Shown piece after piece: positions 57,001 to 64,000 of a DNA stretch of 64,000 nt. The notes beneath the pieces were generated by a model. It saw only the letters and a list, made by a program, of their open reading frames with translations. It did not search any database and was not told where the DNA came from. The first letter of the stretch is position 1, and each line of letters starts with the position of its first letter. Where the stretch lies: assembly GCA_005784505.1 (NCBI GenBank), contig VCAZ01000281.1, positions 173,501 through 237,500 of the forward strand, in the 5' to 3' direction. This DNA is from Bagarius yarrelli (Eukaryota > Chordata > Actinopteri > Siluriformes > Sisoridae). A program made the translations under genes and the position numbers.

Positions 57001-59302
57001 AGTGACTCCTTTAGAGCACAGTGAGTTCTTTTTAAAGCACAATGAGTTCTTTAAAGCACAGTGAGTTCTGTAAAGCACAGTGAGTTCTTTAGAGCACAGT
57101 GAGTTCTGTAGAGCACAGTGAGTTCTTTAGAGCACAGCGAGTTCTGTAGCACAGTGAGTTCTTTAGAGCACAGTGAGTTCTTTAGAGCACAGTGAGTTCT
57201 GTAAAGCACAGTGAGTTCTTTATAGCACAGTGAGTTCTTTATAGCACAATGAGTTCTTTAAAGCACAGTGAGTTCTTTAAAGCACAATGAGTTCTTTAGA
57301 GCACAGTGAGTTCTTTATAGCACAATGAGTTCTTTAAAGCACAGTAAGTTCTTTAGAGCACAGTGAGTTCTTTAAAGCACAGTGAGTTCTTTAGAGCACA
57401 GTGAGTTCTTTAGAGCACAGTGAGTTCTTTAAAGTAAAGCACAGTGAGTTCTTTAGAGCACAGTGAGTTCTTTATAGCACAATGAGTTCTTTAAGCACAG
57501 TGAGTTCTTTAAAGCACAGTGAGTTTTCTTTAAAGCACAGTGAGTTCTGTAAAGCACAAGTGAGTTCTTTATAGCACAATGAGTTCTGAGCGCAGTAAAG
57601 CACAGTGAGTTCTTTATAGCACAGTGAGTTTAAAGCACAGTGAGTTTTTTAGAGCACAGTGAGTTTCTGTAAAGCACAGTGAGTTCTGGTAGTGAAAGCA
57701 CAGTGAGTTCTTTAAAGCACAGTGAGTTTCTGAAGTTCTGTTAAAGCACAGTGAGTTCTTTAAAGCAAGTGTTCTTAGCAGTGAGTTCTTTAGAGCACAG
57801 TGAATTTCTTAAAGCACAGTGAGTTTTTCTGTAAAGCACAGTGAGTTCTTTAAGGCACAGTGAGTTCTTTAGAGCACAGTTTAGAGCACAGTGAGTTTCT
57901 TTAAGACAGCACAGTGAGTTCTGTAGACGCACATGAGTTCTGTTAGAGCACAGTGGAGTTCTTTTAGAGCACAGTGAGAGCCAGTTCTTTAGAGCACAGT
58001 GAGTTCTGTAAAGCACAGTGAGTTCTGTAAAGCACAGTGAGTTCTTTAGAGCACAGTGAGTTCTTTAGAGAAGTGCACAGTGAGTTTCTTTAAGCACAGT
58101 GAGTTCTTTAGAGCACAGTGACTTCTGAGTTCTGTTGAGCACAGTGAGTTCTTTAGTGCACAGTGAGTTCTTTAGAGCACAGTGAGTTGTAGAGCACAGT
58201 GTAAAGCACAGTGAGTTCTGTAGAGCACAGTGAGTTCTGAGCACGTAGTTCGTTAAAGCACAGTGAGTTCACAGTGAGTTCTGTACAGCACAGTGAGTTC
58301 TTTAGAAGCACAGTGAGTTCTGTAGTTCTTTAAGCACAGTGAGTTCTTTAGAGCACAGTTCAGTTCAGAGTTCTGTAAAGCACAGTGACTTCTTTAGAGC
58401 ACACATTGAGTTCTTCTGTAGAGCACAGTGAGTTCTGTAGTGAGAGCACAGTGAGTTCAGAGCACAGTGGAGTTCTGTAGAGCACAGTGAGTTTCTTTAG
58501 AGCACAGTGAGTTCTGTAGAGCACAGTGAGTTCTGTAAAGCACAGTGAGTTCTGTAGAGCACATTGAGTTCTTTAGAGGCACATGTGAGTTCTTTAGAGC
58601 ACAGTGAGTTTCTTTAAAGCACAGTGAGTTTCTGTAAAGCACAGTGAGTTTTAGAGCACAGTGAGTTCTGTAAAGCACAGTGAGTTCTTTAGAGCACAGT
58701 GAGTTCTTTAGTGCACAGTGAGTTCTTTAAAGGCACAGTGAGTTCTGTAAAGCACAGTGAGTTCTTAAGCAGTAGTTCTGTAAGCACAGTGAGTTCTGTA
58801 GAGCACAGTGAGTTCTGTAGAGCACAGTGAGTTTCTGTAAAGCACAGTGAGTTTTCTGTAAGAGCACAGTTGAGAGCTTTAGAGCACAGTGAGTTCTTTA
58901 GAGCCACAATGAGTTCACAGTGAGTTTCTGTAAAGCACAGTGAGGTGAGTTCTGTAAAGCACAGTGAGTTCTTTAGAGCACAGAGCAAAGCAGTGAGTTC
59001 TGTAGTTCTAAAGCACAGTGAGTCTTTAGAGCACAGTGAGTTTCTGTAGTGCACAGTGAGTTCTTTAAAGCACATGAGTTCTGAGCACATTCTGAGATTC
59101 TGTAGCACAGTGAGTTCTTTAGTGCACAGTGAGTTTCTTTAAAGCACAGTGAGTTCTGTAAAGCACAGTGAGTTTCTGTAGAGCACAGTGAGTTCTTTTA
59201 GAGCCACAGTGAGTTCTGTAAAGCACAGTGAGTTCTGTGAGTTCAGTGAGTTCTGTAGAGCACAGTGAGTTCTTTAGAGCACAGTGATTCTGTAGACACA
59301 GT
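51014..59302. repeat. 19-bp satellite, block A (~8.3 kb)
   Basis: Several hundred (roughly 430) copies of AGAGCACAGTGAGTTCTTT, with recurring variants AAAGC, ATAGC, TCTGT for TCTTT, and CAATGAG for CAGTGAG. The first kilobases are regular; 53-56 kb and 58-59 kb are irregular with partial units. Minus-strand open frames such as TELTVLYRTHCALQNSLCF are the unit read through all three frames (19 is one more than a multiple of three) and are not genes. Confidence 0.98.
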
Positions 59303-59543
59303 GACTTTGTTTTTATTACATAGATTTGTTTTTTTATTGAACAGAGTCCAATCCAAATCTTTTAAAAAATCTTTGCAAGCTTCTGGGAACATCATGGAGT
59401 TTGCTTGATTTCTGGTGGGACTGACTTGTACTTAGACTTTCTACTTTTGTGAATTATTTCATGCTTTTCGACACTTTCCTGAAGTACCTGACTGTGAATT
59501 GTTATATGATGTCAGGTGTTGCCGAGTGTGTTGTCCTGCTGCG

Positions 59544-59557
59544 CCACCAGAGGGCAA
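59544..59557 (+). promoter_or_regulatory. CTCF-like motif in spacer 1
   Basis: CCACCAGAGGGCAA matches the CTCF core CCASYAGRKGGCRS at 13 of 14 positions, the best match seen in the window. Confidence 0.45.
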
Positions 59558-59582
59558 CAGAGAGATGTATGTGTTTTCTTGT

Positions 59583-59766
59583 CATAATGTAAATGTCTGT
59601 CGATTTATTTCTTTGCATATCCCAAAGTTGTAGTTTGAAGCACAGGGTCAGCTGTGATACAGCGCCCTTGGAGCTCTCAGGTTCCCTGACTGGTGGTGGG
59701 GCTTGAACCCAGATTTTCTGGTCTTCCAGTCAACAACTTAGGCACTTTAACTATTTGAGCCACTGC
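59583..59766 (-). mobile_element. family 2 SINE in spacer 1
   Basis: gtctgtcgatttatttcttt, cagctgtgatacagcgccct, tggtggggcttgaacccaga. It was inside the spacer before duplication, since spacer 2 has it too. Confidence 0.7.
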
Positions 59767-60278
59767 TGCGCTTGTGGATGTTTGTTTATGTTGTCTTGTC
59801 TTGTCATTGGTTGATTTGTTCGATGTGATAACATCTGTCTCGTTTAGGTTAACGTTCCCCCATTTTGCCCCAGAAAGTACTAGAACCAGTTATAGTGTGC
59901 ACTTGTCACAGGAAAAGCAAACACTAACTGACAAATGTCGGGTTCTCAAACTAACCATTGTGATTTGTTTTGGTGGTAATTGATACAGAAACTGTGCATG
60001 GAGAGTGCCAACCACAGACAAATCTCAGACTTGAGCATATTCAGACAGTTAGAGGGAAACCTCTGACCTTAAACTAAGAATGATTATTAATCTACATTTT
60101 TATTACCTTTTCTGCTTAATGGATTATTTGTTCTGTGAAAGCATTTTGGCAATGAGTTCTTTGCATCACTGATTCAGTCTAAGCAGTAAATCTAATGTCT
60201 GCATCTTTTTGGCCTTAAATCATGCAGGAATATTTATGCAGAACTTTTTACGTTTGTGAATGTACTACTTTGCCTTCT

Positions 60279-62086
60279 AGTTCTTTAGAGCACAGTGATT
60301 CTTTAAAGCACAGTGAGTTCTGTAAAGCACAGTGAGTTCACAGTGTTGAGAGCACAGTGAGTTCTTTAGAGCACAGTGAGCACGTTTTCACAGTTTCTTT
60401 AAAGCACAGTGAGTTCTGAGTTAAGCACAGTGAGTTCTTTAGACAGCACACAGTAGTCTTTAAAGCACTGAGTTCTGTAAGCACAGTGAGTTCTTTAGTG
60501 TAAGCAGCACATTGAGTTCTTTAGTAGCACAGTGAGACACAGTGAAGTTCTTTAAAGCACAGTGAGTTCTTTAAGCAAGAGCACAGTGAGTTTCTTTAGC
60601 ACCATGAGTTCTGTAAAGCACAGTGAGTTGAGTCTTTAGAGCACAGTGAGTGAGCACAGCAGAGCAGTGAGTCTTTTAGTTCAAGCAATGAGTTTTAAAG
60701 CACAGTGAGTTCTGTAAAGCACAGTGAGTTTTAGAGCTTTAGAGCACACACAGCGAGTTCGTAAGCACAGTGAGTTCTTTAAGCACAGTGAGTTTTCTTT
60801 AGAGCAACAGTTCTTTAGTGAGTTCTAGTGAGTTCTTTAAAGCACAATGAGTTCTTTAGCACAGTGAGTTTTTTAAAGCACAGTGAGTTTCTTTAGTAAG
60901 CACAGTTCTGTAGAGCACAGTGAGTTCTGTAAAGTGAGTCTTTAGTGAAAGCCACAGTGAGTTCTGTAGTCTTAAGCACAGTGAGTTCTGTAAAGCACAG
61001 TGAGTGAGTCTTTACAGTGAGTTCACAGTGAGTTCTGAAGCACAGTGAGTTCTTCTAAAGCACAGTGAGTTCTGTAAAGCACAGTGAGTTCTGTTAAGCA
61101 CAGTGAGTTCTGAGTGAGTTCTGTAAGCACTTGAGTTCTTTAGAGCACAGAGACAGTGCTTCTTTAGAGCACATGAGTTCTTTAGAGCACAGTGAGTTTT
61201 AGAGCACAGTTGAGTAAGTTCAAGTGAAAGTTCTGTAAAGCACAGTGAGTTCTTTAGAGCACAGTGAGTTTGTAGTTCTGACAGTAAGCACAGTGAGTTC
61301 TGTAGCACAGTGAGTTCTGTACAGTGAGTTCAGTTCTTTAGAGTTCTTTAGAGCACAGTGAGTTCTTTAAAGCACAGTGAGTTCTTTAGTAAAGCAAAGC
61401 AGTGACAGTTTCTGAGTTCTTTAGAGTGAGTTCACACAGTGAGTTCTGTAGAGCACAGTGAGTTCTGTAAAGTGAGTTCACAGTGAGTTCAGTGAGTTCT
61501 GTTAGAGCACAGTGAGTCTGTTAGAGTGAGTCTGTAACACAGTGAGTTCTGTACAGTGAGTTCTTAGAGCACAGTGAGTTCTGTAGAGCACAGTGATTCT
61601 TGAAAGTGAGTGAGTTCTGTAAAGCACAGTGAGTTCTGTATAGCACAGTGAGTTCTGTAAAGCACAGTGAGTTCTGTAAAGCACAGTGAGTTCTGTAAAG
61701 CACAGTGAGTTCTGTAGAGCACAGTGAGTTCTTTAGTAGTTCTGTAAGCACAGTGAGTTCTTTGTTCTTTAGAGCACAGTGAGTTCTGTCTTTAGACAGG
61801 GACTGGCACAGTGAGTTCTTTAGAAGCAGTGAACAGTGAAAGCTGTACAAGCACAGTTCTGTAAAGCACAGTGAGTTCTGTAGAGCACAGTGAGTTCTGT
61901 AATGTACAGTGAGTTCTGTAAAGCACAGTGAGTTCTGTAAAGCACAGTGAGTTCTGTAGAGCACAGTGAGTTCTGTAGAGCACAGTGAGTTCTGTAAAGT
62001 ACAGTGAGTTCTGTAAAGCACAGTGAGTTCTGTAGAGCACAGTGAGTTCTGTAGAGCACAGTGAGTTCTTTAGAGCACAGTGACTT
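60279..62086. repeat. 19-bp satellite, block B (~1.8 kb)
   Basis: Same unit as block A, about 95 copies. The last 450 bp (61620-62080) is very regular and uses mainly the TCTGTA(A/G)AGC variants, so all minus-strand frames are open there. Confidence 0.98.
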
Positions 62087-63068
62087 TATGTTTGTTATTA
62101 CAATAGATTTGTTTTTTATTGAACAGAGTCCAATCCAAATCTTTTAAAAAATCTTGCAACCTTCTGGGAACATCATGGAGTTTGCTGGATTTCTGGTGGG
62201 ACTGACTTGTACTTTTGTGAATTATTTCATGCTTTTCGACACTTCCTGAAGTACCTGACTGTGAATTGTTATATGACGTCAGGTGTTGCCGAGTGTGTTG
62301 TCCTGCTGCGCCACCAGAGGACAACAGAGAGATGTTATGTGTTCTTGTCATAATGTAAATGTCTGTCAGATTTATTTCTTTGCATATCCCAAAGTTGTAG
62401 TTGAAGCACAGGGTCAGCTGTGATACAGTGCCCTTGGAGCTCTCAGGGTCCCTGTCTGGTGGTGGGGCTTGAACCCAGATCTTTCTAGTCTTCCAGTCAA
62501 CAACTTAGCACTTTAACTATGCTAAGTTAAGACACTGCTGCGCTTGTGGATGTTTGTTTATGTTGTCTTGTCTTGTCATTGGTTGATTGTTCCCTCACTG
62601 TGATAACATCTGTCTCGTTTAGGTTAACGTTCCCCCATTTTTCCCCAGAAAGTACTAGAAACATTATAGTGTGCACTTGTCACAGGAAAAGCAAACACTA
62701 ACTGACAAATGTCGGGTTCTCAAACTAACCATTGTGGATTTGTTTCTGGTGGTTAGTGGCGTGTGGTATCAGTTATTGATACAGAAACTGTGCATGGAGA
62801 TGTTCCAACCACAGACAAATCTACAGACTTGAGCAGTATTCAGACAGTTGGGAGGAAAAGCCTCTGACCTTAAACTAAGAATGATTATTAATCTACTATT
62901 TTATTACCTTTTCTGCTTAATGGATTTGTTTGTTCTGTGAAAAGTTCTGCACCACTGATTCCAGTCTAAGCAGTAAATCTAATGTCTGCATCTTTTTGGC
63001 CTTAAATCATGCAGGAATATTTTATGCAGAACTTTTTACATGTTTGTGAATTTACTACTTTGCCTTTT
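62087..63068. repeat. satellite spacer, copy 2
   Basis: Near-identical to 59303-60278 apart from small indels (for example an extra ~20 bp near 62755) and substitutions. Similarity ends at ttactactttgcctt. Confidence 0.95.
62345..62540 (-). mobile_element. family 2 SINE in spacer 2
   Basis: Paralogue of 59583-59766, with a few changes at the head. Confidence 0.7.
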
Positions 63069-63099
63069 TGAAAAAAGGACATAAAGAACCCTAAGAAAA

Positions 63100-63880
63100 G
63101 ACATAAACCATGGAATTCAAACCGGTTTAGGTCTCCTTGTCATTCTGCTATCAAAGCTTTGAGATAATCTGTGGAACTTCATTAACAGTGGCAGGTTCCT
63201 GGAGGAGAGCCAGACCCTCTATGCCTAATGGTTGAGTAACAGCTACAGCTAGTCCAAAATGCAGCTGCCAGAGTTCTTACCAGGTCAGGGGAGTGGTGAC
63301 TCAGTCTTTAAGGTGTTGGACTGATACCTGAAAGACTGGGGTTCAATTCCCATCACCACCAAGCCACCGGCCACTGGGCCCCTGAGCAAGGCCCTTAACC
63401 CCCAATTGCTCAGTTGTATAAAAAGAGATAAATGTAAGTTGCTCTGAATTAGGATGTCTGTCAGATGCTGTAAATGTTTACAAAATATGAACACATCTCC
63501 ATAATGATCATCCCTGCATTGGCTACCTGTTAAATTTAGGATTGATAACTAGTTTTCTAACATGCTACATTCCATCACACGCCGTAAGATCTCAATCCTC
63601 CAGACTTCTGGCAGTCCCCAGAATAACAAAGTCCACAAAAGGAGGTAGAGCTTTTTTATATTTAGCTTCTGAACTATTAAATGGTCTAGCTGACATTGTT
63701 CGGGGTTTAGACAAAGTCTACCAGTTTAAACATAAATTAAAGCACATCTCTTCAGCCAGGCATCCACATAACATATCCCATAATATTATGATCCAGAAGA
63801 TAGTGGAAATAAAAACAGTGCCCCATTTCACTCAATACACTGTTCAATATAAATGTAACAAGAATTCATAATTATTATCA
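63100..63880 (+). mobile_element. LINE C-terminal relic split by a SINE
   Basis: Before the SINE: QLQLVQNAAARVL (63240-63280). After it: the pieces PALATC*I (from the usual HWLPV segment), KSTKGGRAFLYLASELLNGL and FKHKLKHISSARHPH. These are typical of the last ~120 residues of fish LINE ORF2 proteins. Frame changes and stops show it is inactive. Confidence 0.65.
63292..63477 (+). mobile_element. family 1 SINE nested in a LINE
   Basis: tttaaggtgttggactgata, ggggttcaattccc, gggcccctgagcaaggccct, gtaagttgctctgaattagg, ending gatgctgtaaatg. It separates the two LINE pieces. Confidence 0.85.
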
Positions 63881-64000
63881 TGATCATACTGGATTCCACA
63901 ACCAACCAGCGCCGCACCCTCACCTGAGTATTAACCCGATACAACTGCACCTCATCAGGCCTTCACTCAGTCAGGTATGTTCACACCCTGGCTACTCCGC

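Larger units (their letters stand above)
59303..60278. repeat. satellite spacer, copy 1
   Basis: About 980 bp of non-satellite DNA between the blocks, repeated after block B. Contains gaacagagtccaatccaaat, a CTCF-like motif (59544) and a reverse family 2 SINE (59583-59766). Confidence 0.95.

Noticed and set aside
51014..62086. Many minus-strand open frames (up to 166 residues) with TELTVLYRTHC-like repeats
   Set aside because: They are the 19-bp satellite translated; no start context, domain or exon structure.
51014..62086. CRISPR array
   Set aside because: Units are contiguous without unique spacers, and the genome is vertebrate.

Overview
The window looks like nuclear DNA from a teleost fish, probably an otophysan. 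The evidence is intron-split vertebrate genes, AT-rich intergenic DNA full of microsatellites, fish-type tRNA-derived SINEs with the tail that reads like GTAAGTCGCTCTGGATAA, a dispersed repeat seen across otophysan genomes (near 23.5 kb), an RTE-type LINE and a chromodomain Ty3/Gypsy element. There are no bacterial features, operons or CRISPR arrays. Almost all long open frames come from tandem repeats and are not genes.

Genes. (1) 87-10043, plus strand: the last ten coding exons of a DIP2-family gene (DIP2A/DIP2B type), covering the second adenylate-forming (FAAL-like) domain. The gene begins to the left of the window. Exon phases agree everywhere except exon 2, where a run of ten A residues shifts the frame. 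(2) 38997 down to 25316, minus strand: an unrecognised immunoglobulin-superfamily gene. The model has a signal-peptide exon, a roughly 12 kb intron full of repeats, and four small exons with matching phases, giving 134 residues with one Ig domain. (3) 44139-45650, plus strand: a complete five-exon btla (B- and T-lymphocyte attenuator) gene, about 302 residues, with Ig domain, membrane span and two C-terminal inhibitory tyrosine motifs.

Layout. 0.1-10 kb dip2; 10-25 kb intergenic DNA with 14-bp and 25-bp minisatellites and SINE, LINE and DNA-transposon relics; 25-39 kb the Ig gene, whose large intron holds a 1.6 kb tandem duplication, a deleted Gypsy element and an RTE LINE tail that has turned into two minisatellites; 39-44 kb repeats; 44-46 kb btla; 46-51 kb repeat-rich intergenic DNA; 51-62 kb a very large 19-bp satellite in two blocks, each followed by a copy of the same ~980 bp spacer; 63-64 kb a LINE relic with a SINE inside it.

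The genes do not form a pathway. btla and the minus-strand Ig gene are both immunoglobulin-superfamily genes and may share an immune setting. The most unusual content is structural: minisatellites grown from LINE coding sequence, the compound 19-bp satellite with a CTCF-like motif in its spacer, the uncharacterised single-Ig gene, and a coding homopolymer frameshift in dip2. Many repeat arrays carry irregular indels, so consensus errors in the assembly must be considered.
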